Translations under genes and position numbers: made by a program
Notes under the pieces: model-generated
Database searches by the model: none
What the model saw: the letters and a program-made list of their open reading frames with translations, nothing else
Told to the model about the DNA's origin: nothing
From: Streptomyces sp. H27-C3
GTDB taxonomy: Bacteria; Actinomycetota; Actinomycetes; Streptomycetales; Streptomycetaceae
NCBI RefSeq assembly: GCF_030063415.1
Contig: NZ_JASITA010000042.1
Span: forward strand, 1 to 64,000
DNA length: 64,000 nt
Direction of reading: 5' to 3'
In this document: positions 41,142 through 48,823 of the stretch, piece by piece
Position numbering within the stretch: the stretch's first letter is position 1
Layout of the letters: every line of letters starts with the position of its first letter

Positions 41142-41942
41142 TCAGCGCGCCCGGAAGACCTCGCGCGCGGCGTTGAGACCGTTCACCGCGGCCGGGACAC
41201 CCGCGTACACGATCATCTGCATGATCGTCTCGACGGCTTCCTGCTCGGTGCCTCCGACATTGAGCAGCCCGTTCACATGGACCTTGAGCTGCGGCCGCGC
41301 GGTGCCCAGAGCCGTGCAGGCGGCCACTGTGACGATCTCGCGGGTGCGCAAATCGATGCCGCCTCGCGAGGAGATGTCGCCGAAGGCGAATTCGATGAGG
41401 TAGCGGGCGAGGTCCGGGGCGATGCCCTGGAGGGACTCGATCACCTGCTCGTCGGCGTCACCGTCCACCGCCTTCAGCACCCGCAGACCGCGCTCGCGCC
41501 GGTCATCGGGCACCACGGCCTCGGTGGGCCCTGTGATCCCCCCGGGCTCCGGCTCCGCCTCGAAGACCGTCTTGACGACGGTCAACGCGTTGATCGTCGC
41601 GGGGAATCCGGCGTAGAGGCACACATGCGTGACCGTCTCGACGATCTCCTGCCGGGTGCACCCGACGTTGCGTGCTCCCCGTACATGGAATTCGAGCTGC
41701 GGAGCGGCGTTCCCCAGCGCGGTGAGCGCCGCGACGGTGACGAGCTGGCGGGTGGGCAGGTCCAGGCCCGGCCGGGAGCAGATGTCGCCGAAGGCGAAGG
41801 CGACGACCAGTTCACCGAGGTCGGGGGCCACATCGCTGAACCCGTCGAGGATGCCGGGCCGTTCCGTGCGCTCGATACGGCACAGCGTGTCCAGCCCGCG
41901 CCGCATGCGGTCGTTTCCGGTGTACGGGGAGTCTGAGATCAT
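41142..41942 (-). CDS. Tandem carboxymuconolactone decarboxylase (CMD) protein
   Basis: The 266-residue protein repeats the CMD/AhpD fold twice: SRPGLDLPTRQLVTVAALTA with EFHVRGARNVGCTRQEIVET in domain 1 and SRGGIDLRTREIVTVAACTA with KVHVNGLLNVGGTEQEAVET in domain 2. The general-acid His of each is present; the AhpD CxxC is not. This points to a decarboxylase or lactonase-like activity, not peroxidase reduction. It lies between the tautomerase and HAD genes in the same operon. Confidence 0.9.
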   Translation of the reverse strand: MISDSPYTGNDRMRRGLDTLCRIERTERPGILDGFSDVAPDLGELVVAFAFGDICSRPGLDLPTRQLVTVAALTALGNAAPQLEFHVRGARNVGCTRQEIVETVTHVCLYAGFPATINALTVVKTVFEAEPEPGGITGPTEAVVPDDRRERGLRVLKAVDGDADEQVIESLQGIAPDLARYLIEFAFGDISSRGGIDLRTREIVTVAACTALGTARPQLKVHVNGLLNVGGTEQEAVETIMQMIVYAGVPAAVNGLNAAREVFRAR

Positions 41943-41972
41943 GTCTGGAACGCTTCCTGTTCAGTGCTGGGG

Positions 41973-42191
41973 TCAGGAGCCGGCCGACCGGCTGAGCCGC
42001 GCGTACTCGGGGTTCGAACCGAGTACGCCGCCCTCGGCCCAGCGGTTCTGCGGGACTTCCTGGATGTAGACCGTGATCTTGTCGAGCGGCGCGCCGGTGA
42101 CCCGGTGCACGGTCGCCGTCAGCTCCTCGACGAGCTCGCGGCACTGTTCGTCGTTCTTGCTGGGCCAGGTCGTCACGGAGACGATGGGCAT
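41973..42191 (-). CDS. 4-oxalocrotonate tautomerase-family protein
   Basis: A 72-residue protein beginning MPIVSVTTWPSKNDEQCREL, so Pro1 becomes the catalytic base after Met removal. VEELTATVHRVTGAPLDKIT and VYIQEVPQNRWAEGG complete the beta-alpha-beta fold, with the Arg near position 52 where the family has substrate-binding Arg/Trp. It would interconvert enol and keto forms. The start at 42191 fits better than the GTG/ATG 15 bp upstream because Pro must be the second codon. 11 bp from the upstream gene. Confidence 0.92.
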   Translation of the reverse strand: MPIVSVTTWPSKNDEQCRELVEELTATVHRVTGAPLDKITVYIQEVPQNRWAEGGVLGSNPEYARLSRSAGS

Positions 42192-42202
42192 GGTGGTTCC
42201 TC

Positions 42203-43060
42203 TCACTGTTGACCGGTGGTGCTGAATTCCCCGAAGCTCGGTCCCTGCAACTTCAGTTGGGCGTGGATGTCCCCGCCGAGGCCGAACCAGCCGATCGCTC
42301 CCCCGTAGTTCTGCTGGTAACTCATCCAGAGCACGACGACGTTCACGATGCGGTTGCCATCCGTGCCGGGCGCCGGGAAGGGGTCCGGCAGCACGGCCCG
42401 GTACCTGCCCTTGCCGTCCTGGTCGGTGACGAAAGCGTTGGGCACTCCCAGCGGCCCGGGACGGGTCGGGCCCGCCGGATCCAGGTCGTGCTCCCGCAGG
42501 GACATCACCGTGTACAGGCTGTTCGGGAGCATCCCGGAGAATTCGAAGCCGAATTCTCCGTTCCTCCCGTCATCCGACAGCCGTACTTCCAGCTCGCCGC
42601 GGGCCTGCCCCCACTTGCCCAGGGTGACCGGCTCGGTCACCTTCGGCCCGTCCTGCGCACGCAGGTCCGGCACGGCGACCCGGTGGAACGGATAGCTGGG
42701 GCGCGTGACCACCTGCGGCTCCGCGCACTGCTCCGGGGCGAACACCATCGGGTAGTTGCTGCACGGCAGCGGGAGCGGGAGCGTGTGCAGCACAATCCCG
42801 TTGTCCGCCGGGCTGAACTGGGCTGGATGGTCCGGCAGTTCGCGGACGATGCGGTACGGCTCGCTCCCGCCGAACTCCGGCAGCGGACTGTCGGCGGAGA
42901 CGATCGCCGATCCCCAGCCGTGCGAGATTCCGCCCGCCCCGTCATCGCGGTTGATTCGGCCGATCACGACGAAGTCGCCGTTGTCGTCCATCACTTCACT
43001 GGGCGGGTAGGCGGGCCCCTGTGTGGTGAGACTCAGTTGGTAGGTGCGCGACTGCCCCAT
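42203..43060 (-). CDS. Hypothetical protein of the AfsA operon
   Basis: I do not recognise this 285-residue soluble protein. It starts MGQSRTYQLSLTTQGPAYPP and is rich in beta-type segments (GDFVVIGRINRDDGAGGISH, ELEVRLSDDGRNGEFGFEFS GMLPNSLYTVMSL, NRIVNVVVLWMSYQQNYGGA). The repeated strand pattern suggests a jelly-roll or lipocalin-like beta fold that could bind a small molecule. It has no signal peptide. Spacing of 11-13 bp to both neighbours shows it is co-transcribed. Confidence 0.8.
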   Translation of the reverse strand: MGQSRTYQLSLTTQGPAYPPSEVMDDNGDFVVIGRINRDDGAGGISHGWGSAIVSADSPLPEFGGSEPYRIVRELPDHPAQFSPADNGIVLHTLPLPLPCSNYPMVFAPEQCAEPQVVTRPSYPFHRVAVPDLRAQDGPKVTEPVTLGKWGQARGELEVRLSDDGRNGEFGFEFSGMLPNSLYTVMSLREHDLDPAGPTRPGPLGVPNAFVTDQDGKGRYRAVLPDPFPAPGTDGNRIVNVVVLWMSYQQNYGGAIGWFGLGGDIHAQLKLQGPSFGEFSTTGQQ

Positions 43061-43073
43061 TTGCTGCTCCTCC

Positions 43074-43691
43074 TTACGAGACGCGTGCGTAGATCTCGGT
43101 GTAGAGACCGCGCTCGCCGCCCGCGATGTAGCGGTCGCCGGCCTGGCGGACGATCTCCTGGTAGCGCGGGGAGGTGAATACCGCGTTGTAGTCGGCCGGG
43201 TCGCAGCTGAATCCGGAGACGAACATGACGCCGGGCTCGGTGCTCAGCACGGAGTGGTAGGCAAGGAAGACATCGACCTCGTCGGAGCTGCGGACCACGT
43301 CGTAGATGGTCTCCTCACGCCAGTCGCGGTACGCCCCGTACACCGCCGGCGGCACCTCGATGTGGCGCATCTGCACGTAGGGCGTCTGCGGCAGCGGGGT
43401 GTCGGCGGGCTTGGGCGCGTCGATGAAGCCCAGCACCTGGCGACGGAAGTCGCCCTCCGCCATCGGGGCGAGCGTGTCCCAGAGCTGCGACCAGTCGGCG
43501 CGCAGCGCCTCGAGCTGGTCCCAGCCGGCCACCGGGGCCAGCTCCAGCAAGGTGGAGCCCGCCAGGCTGCGGAACAGCGCACGACCCTCGAATCCCGATG
43601 CGGTGTGGTGGGCCTGCCAGGCCTCGGCGGCCGCGCCGACCTGGTCGGGCTTGACCGACAGCTCGACGGTGGTGATCAACGATGCGGACAT
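43074..43691 (-). CDS. Dimeric alpha-beta barrel-like protein, unknown role
   Basis: The 205-residue protein has two similar ferredoxin-like halves: SLITTVELSVKPDQVGAAAE AWQAHHTASGFEGRALF, then a second with EVDVFLAYHSVLSTEPGVMF and DYNAVFTSPRYQEIVRQAGD. The strand-helix pattern fits antibiotic-monooxygenase/NIPSNAP-like (ABM) barrels, which include cofactor-free oxygenases and cyclases. No catalytic residue is certain. It sits between AfsA and the unknown beta protein. Confidence 0.72.
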   Translation of the reverse strand: MSASLITTVELSVKPDQVGAAAEAWQAHHTASGFEGRALFRSLAGSTLLELAPVAGWDQLEALRADWSQLWDTLAPMAEGDFRRQVLGFIDAPKPADTPLPQTPYVQMRHIEVPPAVYGAYRDWREETIYDVVRSSDEVDVFLAYHSVLSTEPGVMFVSGFSCDPADYNAVFTSPRYQEIVRQAGDRYIAGGERGLYTEIYARVS

Positions 43692-43749
43692 AGGTGTACT
43701 CCTCAATGTGCACGAAAAGGGAGGCGTGTGACGGGCGCGGCGGGGTCGG

Positions 43750-44520
43750 TCAGACGCCGGCGAGGGCGGCCGCCGGGGTCCGGAGTGTGTGCTCCAGCGC
43801 CTGACGGGCGCGGCGGTCCTCCTTGGCCTCGATCAGCTCGGTGTCGAAGGCGGTGAAGGCCAGCTGCGTGAGAGAGGACCGCCGGCCGGCCTGGTGGATG
43901 CCGACGTCCGCCTTGAAGGACAGTCGCGAAGGATCCTGCGTCCGGGCCTCGGTGATGCGGTACTCGATGCTGGAGCACAGCGGGAACAGGAAATTCTCGA
44001 AGGCCGTGTTCATGAACTCGATGACGAAGTAGTACTTGCGCTGCGGCCACTGGGCCGCGAAGAAGCGCTCGGTCACGGCCAGGAACATCTGCCGCGACGC
44101 CTCGACCGCGACCATGCCCTGCACATGCTGGCCGGTCTGGTGATCGAGCAGCAGTTCATTGTCGTTGTGCACGCGCAGTCCGGCTCCGTAGAGCACATCG
44201 CTCACCTGATAGAGGTCAGCGATCAACGCATTGACCACCAGGCGTTTGTGCACCTCGCCCGCACCGCTCAGGGTGGATGGCTGGAGCCTTATCTGTATAC
44301 GCTCGTCCAGTCCGAGATGCCGCAACTCCTCGACGATGAGGAAGACATCGGCTTCGGACACCCCCTGCGCGCTTTCGATAAGGACCGGATCGCCCTCCGA
44401 CGCGTATGCGCCGTGCTGCAGGTCCTCCACCAACTGCGAGACGGTGAATACGTTCTCCTGTACAGCGAAACCGACAAACCGGTCCCCCACCAGGACAATG
44501 CTTTGGATCGACTGATTCAT
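43750..44520 (-). CDS. AfsA-like hot-dog protein (butyrolactone synthase family)
   Basis: The 256-residue protein carries an A-factor hot-dog domain: EVHKRLVVNALIADLYQVSD, DHQTGQHVQGMVAVEASRQM and KYYFVIEFMNTAFENFLFPL, matching the AfsA VHKR and HxxGMxxxEAxRQ motifs. AfsA enzymes condense a beta-ketoacyl thioester with dihydroxyacetone phosphate. It has one recognisable hot-dog repeat with a divergent N-terminal half that lacks the full second set. The start at 44520 follows GAGGAG at 7 bases. It heads the operon and is divergent to a TetR gene. Confidence 0.85.
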   Translation of the reverse strand: MNQSIQSIVLVGDRFVGFAVQENVFTVSQLVEDLQHGAYASEGDPVLIESAQGVSEADVFLIVEELRHLGLDERIQIRLQPSTLSGAGEVHKRLVVNALIADLYQVSDVLYGAGLRVHNDNELLLDHQTGQHVQGMVAVEASRQMFLAVTERFFAAQWPQRKYYFVIEFMNTAFENFLFPLCSSIEYRITEARTQDPSRLSFKADVGIHQAGRRSSLTQLAFTAFDTELIEAKEDRRARQALEHTLRTPAAALAGV

Positions 44521-44734
44521 GACGAACTCCTCGGTAGCGCTGCCGTCAGGCATGGGTGTGCCGCGGCGGATAACTAGGGATAGAGGCATTCGAGAGAAGA
44601 GAGAAAGCAGCGGCTGCACCGGCCGCGATCCTGCGGCGCCCCCCAGCGCCTCGGTGCACTACGCCCCAGCGACCGCTTGGGCGGCCGACTGGGCTGATGT
44701 CCAAGACAGTAAGCGATCCGCGCAGCCAGTGCAA

Positions 44735-44794
44735 CCATCCAGTTGGTTTTATCCAACCAACTGGATGGTTGCAGTAACTATCCAGTTGGTTGGA
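44735..44794. promoter_or_regulatory. Palindromic operator upstream of TetR and AfsA genes
   Basis: CCATCCAGTTGGTT at 44735-44748 and AACCAACTGGATGG at 44755-44768 are a perfect 14-bp inverted repeat with a 6-base spacer. A further half-site, ATCCAGTTGGTTGGA at 44780-44794, follows. It lies 20-79 bp before the TetR start and in the AfsA upstream region, so it most likely binds the TetR protein. AT-rich content here stands out from the flanks. Confidence 0.85.
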
Positions 44795-44813
44795 CATGGT
44801 TTAGAGTGGGTTC

Positions 44814-45437
44814 ATGAGCAAGGACGCAACCCGTGACACGCCCGCGCGCCTGCTGGACGCGGCCCGTGCAGAGTTCGCCCGGTACGGCATCTCAGGTGCC
44901 CGGGTGGACCGCATCGCCGAGCAGGCGGAAGCCAACAAGCAGCGCATCTACGCCTACTTCGGCAGCAAGGAGCGGCTCTTCTCCGCCGTGCTGGCGCAGG
45001 CCTACCAGGACCTGGGCGAGCAGGTGCCGGTGCCGACCACGAAAGAGGGCCTTGAGGAGTACGTCGGGCAGGTCTTCGACTACCACCGGCGCGACAACAG
45101 CCTCGTACGCCTTCTGGCATGGGAAGGCCTGCATTACGGAAACGCCGAGATTCCCGGCGAGGACGAGCGACAGGCGTACTACCGGCGCAAGAACGAAGTT
45201 CTGAGCAAAGCACTGGCCATCGACTCGCCCCAGGAGGCGGGGGGCCTGCTGATGACCCTTATCGGTATCGCTTCCTGGCCCTTTGTGGCGGAGCAGCAAC
45301 GCCGGCTCATGGCCGGTCTCACACCTGAATCCGCGGAAGGCTGGGACCAGTTGCGCGAAAGCCTCACATTGCACGGCCGCGCAGTCATCAACGCGAAGGC
45401 ACTCGCCCCTGAACCGGACCGGATTTCTTCGCCCTGA
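44814..45437 (+). CDS. TetR-family transcriptional regulator
   Basis: A 207-residue repressor. The HTH region is TPARLLDAARAEFARYGISG, VDRIAEQAEANKQRIYAYFG with SKERLFSAVLAQ, typical TetR. The rest is an all-helical ligand domain with a Trp/Phe-rich pocket (GIASWPFVAEQQRRL). The HTH is not of the ArpA receptor type (no AISEILRRAKVTKGALYFHF match), so a butyrolactone ligand cannot be assumed. It is divergent to AfsA and flanked by the palindrome at 44735-44794, implying control of itself and the operon. Confidence 0.93.
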   Translation: MSKDATRDTPARLLDAARAEFARYGISGARVDRIAEQAEANKQRIYAYFGSKERLFSAVLAQAYQDLGEQVPVPTTKEGLEEYVGQVFDYHRRDNSLVRLLAWEGLHYGNAEIPGEDERQAYYRRKNEVLSKALAIDSPQEAGGLLMTLIGIASWPFVAEQQRRLMAGLTPESAEGWDQLRESLTLHGRAVINAKALAPEPDRISSP

Positions 45438-45529
45438 ACTCGCGCGGGACGACACCGGCCGTCGGTGTGGCGCGGCCGGGTCTATCAGGAATTCGACTCT
45501 GACACGAAAATGCGATGCACCTGTGCAGG

Positions 45530-46162
45530 TCAGGTGGCCGCGATGGGGTCGAAGCGGACGGTCAGGCCGAGGCTGTTGGCTTCCTTGATCATGCGGCGCA
45601 TGGCGCGAGCGGGCGCGCTCTCGTTGCGGGGTGGCTGGGAATTCTCCGCCCGGTTGTTCAGCCTCTTGTACGAGCGGTGCTCGACCGAGGGCATCACTTC
45701 CCGGAGCGCGGCCCCGTAGCTGCGGAGCATGTCGGTCACCACCACCCGCGGCACGGACCCGGTGCCCTTGAGGAGTTTGCGGAAGAATCGCCGGGCCGCG
45801 GCTTTGTCCCGACAGTGGGTGACCAGGATGTCCAGGACGTTGCCCTCGTGGTCGACGGCCCGCCACAGGTACTTCAACTCGCCGTTGATCTTGAGGAACA
45901 CCTCGTCCAGGTACCATTTATCGCCCGGCCGTAGCTGGCGCCGGCGCAGGGCGGCCGCATAGGCGGGACCGAACTTCCGCGCGCACTGACGGACCGTCTC
46001 GTACGACACGACAACGCCGCGCTCCAGCATCAACTCCTCGACCTCACGGAAGCTGAGCGGGAAGTGGTGGTACAGCCACACGCAGTGCGCGATGATCTCC
46101 GGCGGATAGCGAAAACCCCGGTACGACGATTCCTGTACCAAGTCCACAACCTGCCCCTTCAC
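45530..46162 (-). pseudogene. IS6-family transposase, C-terminus disrupted
   Basis: The protein is homologous to the one at 571-1281 (SSYRGFRYPPEIIAHCVWLY, DEVFLKINGELKYLWRAVDH) and retains VVVTDMLRSY with the second Asp. After RAENSQ a frame change occurs near 45640: the correct continuation ATPQRERARSR is in another frame, and the residues after that are unrelated. The last roughly 50 residues of the catalytic domain are missing. Confidence 0.82.
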
Positions 46163-46224
46163 CAGCGACGACCAACCCGATGATCATGACAGTCAGACCA
46201 TCCACAGCCCAAGTTGACAACGCC
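45530..46224 (-). mobile_element. IS6-family relic with one terminal repeat
   Basis: The right end at 46210-46224 has CAAGTTGACAACGCC, the same 15-bp terminal repeat as the element at 495-1356. The left end is missing. It contains the transposase relic described next. Confidence 0.8.
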
Positions 46225-46381
46225 TCCTCAGGCGGCGCCGGCCCGAGCACTACCCCCAGCCGCCCACACCGTGACCCGCACGGGAGGCATCGACCACGGC
46301 AAGGGGTCTGCCCCCGGCGCGATAGGGAAGTGCTTCCCGCGCTCCCCGTGCGGGCCTTGTCATCGGGCGCAGGATGGACGT

Positions 46382-46591
46382 ATGGCAGCCATGAACGAGC
46401 CGGAGCTGGAACCAGCGCTGGAGCCGGCCAGCCGGGCCGATGCGCTCCGGCTGACCGAACAGCTGCGTGCGGCGATCGGCGAGGCACGGCGGGCCGCGGT
46501 CGTCCTGGCCGTGCGGGTGCGGGCGGCGCACCGGGCCCGGGTGTGGGTCGCGCTCGTGTACACCGTTTTCCCTGTTGGATCAGCGTGTTGA
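46382..46591 (+). CDS. Small helical protein, probable N-terminal fragment
   Basis: This 69-residue frame reads MAAMNEPELEPALEPASRAD, LRLTEQLRAAIGEARRAAVV LAVRVRAAHRARVW. It resembles the first helices of a Streptomyces family of small sporulation or DNA-binding-like proteins that begin with ADALRLT(D/E)xIRxA and continue with a ...WxALGY motif. Here WVALVYTVF marks a change of sequence, so it is likely a truncated gene. Weakly supported. Confidence 0.4.
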   Translation: MAAMNEPELEPALEPASRADALRLTEQLRAAIGEARRAAVVLAVRVRAAHRARVWVALVYTVFPVGSAC

Positions 46592-46738
46592 AGCTGATCC
46601 AAGTGACAGAAGGTGAGGCTTTGACGTCTCACTCGGTCTCGTCTCTTCGCAGGTCAGGGCGTGGCCCGGGAAAGATCGGATGGCGGTGCTGTCGGCGCGG
46701 CAGAGAGAATGGTGGTCCACGACCGGGAGGTGGTGTCG

Positions 46739-48019
46739 ATGGCCGTGTGGCGGTTGCGTGACTTCCGTGAGGGCGATCTCGACCAGGCGCTCCGAATCTG
46801 GGATCAGAATCGGCAGGTCGACGACGCGACGCCGGTGTTTCCCGTCTCCGAGGTGATGGCGGCGGCCCGGGTCGGCCAGGGCGGCGTCGTCGCTGTGGTC
46901 GACGAGGAGCTCGTCGGCATCGCGGTGGCGCAGGCCCATGGGGAGCGTGCCTGGGTGCTCCTGGTGGCCCTGGCAGGACAGTGGCGCGAGCGCGGGATCG
47001 GCAGCGCTTTGCTCGCCGAGCTCGAGCGACGCCTGCGCGTGCAGGGGGTGCGCCGGATCAGCGCGCTGCTGCCCTCAGGCAGCACCGGTACCAAGGCCCT
47101 GGAGAATTCCGGATACCTCGCTCGTGGCGACCTCACCTACTACGAACGGCCCGAGCCGTCCGCAGTGGCCGACGCGGACCTGCTCGCGCTACTGGGGGGC
47201 CGGATGCTGCCGGTGGGCCTGTGGGACCAGATGGCCGGCATGGAGCCGGAGAAACACGTCGTCGAACAGCGGATCGTGCTGCCGCTGGCCGAACCCGCCC
47301 TGTCCGAGCGGTACAACGTCGCCCCACCCAAAGCCTTCATCCTGTTCGGTCCCCCCGGGACCGGCAAAACGAGCTTCGCCAAGGCAGTGGCTTCCCGACT
47401 GAACTGGCCGTTCGTGGAACTGTTCCCCTCCCGGCTCGCCGCCGACACCAGCGAGGGGCTGGCCGCGGCACTGCGGGAGGCGTTCGTGGACCTCGCCGAA
47501 CTGGAGGCGGTGCTGCTCTTCATCGACGAGGTCGAGGAGATCGCCGGCGTGCGTTCCGGGCAAGCCGTCGATCCGGGGCACGGGGTCACCAATGAGCTGC
47601 TCAAGCTGATCCCCGGCTTCCGTGAGCACGATGACCGACTGCTGGCCTGCGCCACCAATTCGGTCCGCTCCCTCGACCCGGCTTTCATGCGGCCCGGCCG
47701 CTTCGACTACATCATCCCGATCGGCCCGCCGAACCCGGCCGCGCGAGCGGCGATCTGGTCCCGCTATCTCGGCTCCGCCGCCAAGTCGGTGGACGTGGCC
47801 GCGCTGGCCAAGGCGAGTGAGTTCTTCACCCCCGCCGACATCGAGTTCGCCGCACGCAAGGGCTCGCAGGCGGCCTTCGAGCGCGAGGTCAGCCAGCGAC
47901 TGGGCATACCGGTCGGCACCGACGACTACCTCGACGCCATCGCCGACACGCGACCGACGCTCACCACGCAGGCCCTCGAGGAGTTCACCGAGGACATCGA
48001 CACCTACAGCCGCCTCTGA
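46739..48019 (+). CDS. GNAT acetyltransferase / AAA+ ATPase fusion
   Basis: The 426-residue protein joins two enzymes. Residues 1-140 are a GNAT: RLRDFREGDLDQALRIWDQN, VLLVALAGQWRERGIGSALL with the acetyl-CoA loop RERGIG, and TKALENSGYLARGDLTYYER. Residues 165-425 are an AAA+ module of the FtsH/CDC48-like class: Walker A GPPGTGKTS, Walker B VLLFIDEVEEI, sensor ATNSVRSLDPAFMRPGRFDY with the Arg finger. The start at 46739 has GGGAGGT ten bases upstream; the longer frame is not needed. No neighbour partner remains. A fusion like this is uncommon and could couple acetylation with remodelling of a partner protein. Confidence 0.85.
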   Translation: MAVWRLRDFREGDLDQALRIWDQNRQVDDATPVFPVSEVMAAARVGQGGVVAVVDEELVGIAVAQAHGERAWVLLVALAGQWRERGIGSALLAELERRLRVQGVRRISALLPSGSTGTKALENSGYLARGDLTYYERPEPSAVADADLLALLGGRMLPVGLWDQMAGMEPEKHVVEQRIVLPLAEPALSERYNVAPPKAFILFGPPGTGKTSFAKAVASRLNWPFVELFPSRLAADTSEGLAAALREAFVDLAELEAVLLFIDEVEEIAGVRSGQAVDPGHGVTNELLKLIPGFREHDDRLLACATNSVRSLDPAFMRPGRFDYIIPIGPPNPAARAAIWSRYLGSAAKSVDVAALAKASEFFTPADIEFAARKGSQAAFEREVSQRLGIPVGTDDYLDAIADTRPTLTTQALEEFTEDIDTYSRL

Positions 48020-48439
48020 CCACGACGACCGTACGGCAGCAGGAACGGCAACGACCACGGCCGATCAAGGCAGTTCCACGCTGAGGACGTCATGGGCGAC
48101 ACCCCCGGTCACCTCGCTGTACCGGGCGCTCGCCAAAGTCGACGAGCACGACACCCAGCAGGCAACCCCAGCAAGATCACCGGACTCCACGAAACTCGGG
48201 GCAGTTCACCAGTAAAGGAACAGGCGCTTCCCGCAGTTCCGCTGAGACCTCGACCGCGCCATCCTCCACAGCACGCTCGACTGCACCGCCCACTGCTCCC
48301 GGCCCGTCCGGTACGTCCTCTCCTCAAGCCCAGAACATGAAAATCAAGCTATTCAAAACCGGCAAGACGCCCGACGGCGCCGTGATCATCAGCCTGAACA
48401 GCGCGGTCGGCCTGACCGGGTCGTCGCAACACCTCGATC
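48020..48439. other. Intergenic after the GNAT-AAA gene
   Basis: About 420 bp with no supported gene. A short frame starting MKIKLFKTGKTPDGAVIISL at 48337 looks protein-like for 25 codons and then runs into the IS30 relic. I cannot identify it. Confidence 0.35.
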
Positions 48440-48823
48440 TTGGAGGTCTTGATGGGCAGGCCAGCGGGTTGGATGTCGGAGTTGACCGGCAGGTCACCGA
48501 TGAAGTCGCCGGGCAAGCCGTCGCTGCGACGCGACGTGGAGCGGTTGTTCTGGCGTGAGATCGGCAACGGGCTTACCAGTGAGGAGGCCGCGATCACGGT
48601 CGGCGCGTCGCAGGCAGCCGGCAGTCGTTGGTTCCGGGAACGTGGCGGCATGCCGACGTTCCTGCGTGTCCCGGTCTCGGGCCGCTACCTGTCATTTGAA
48701 GAGCGCGAAGAGATCGCCCTGCTGAGGGCTCAGGACACTGGGGTGAGAGAGATCGGCCGTCGGCTCGGCCGCCATCCCTCGACCATCTCCCGGGAGCTGC
48801 GCCGCAACGCGGCCACCCGCGGA
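48440..48823 (+). pseudogene. IS30-family transposase, N-terminal fragment
   Basis: The frame reads DVERLFWREIGNGLTSEEAA then GGMPTFLRVPVSGRYLSFEE and REEIALLRAQDTGVREIGRR LGRHPSTISRELRRNAATRG, the HTH domains of a Streptomyces IS30 transposase. It is cut at 48824 by the ISAs1 inverted repeat. The catalytic domain is not found on the other side. Confidence 0.85.

Noticed and set aside
44814..45437. TetR as a butyrolactone receptor (ArpA type)
   Set aside because: Tempting because it adjoins AfsA, but the HTH and ligand domain do not show ArpA-family motifs.
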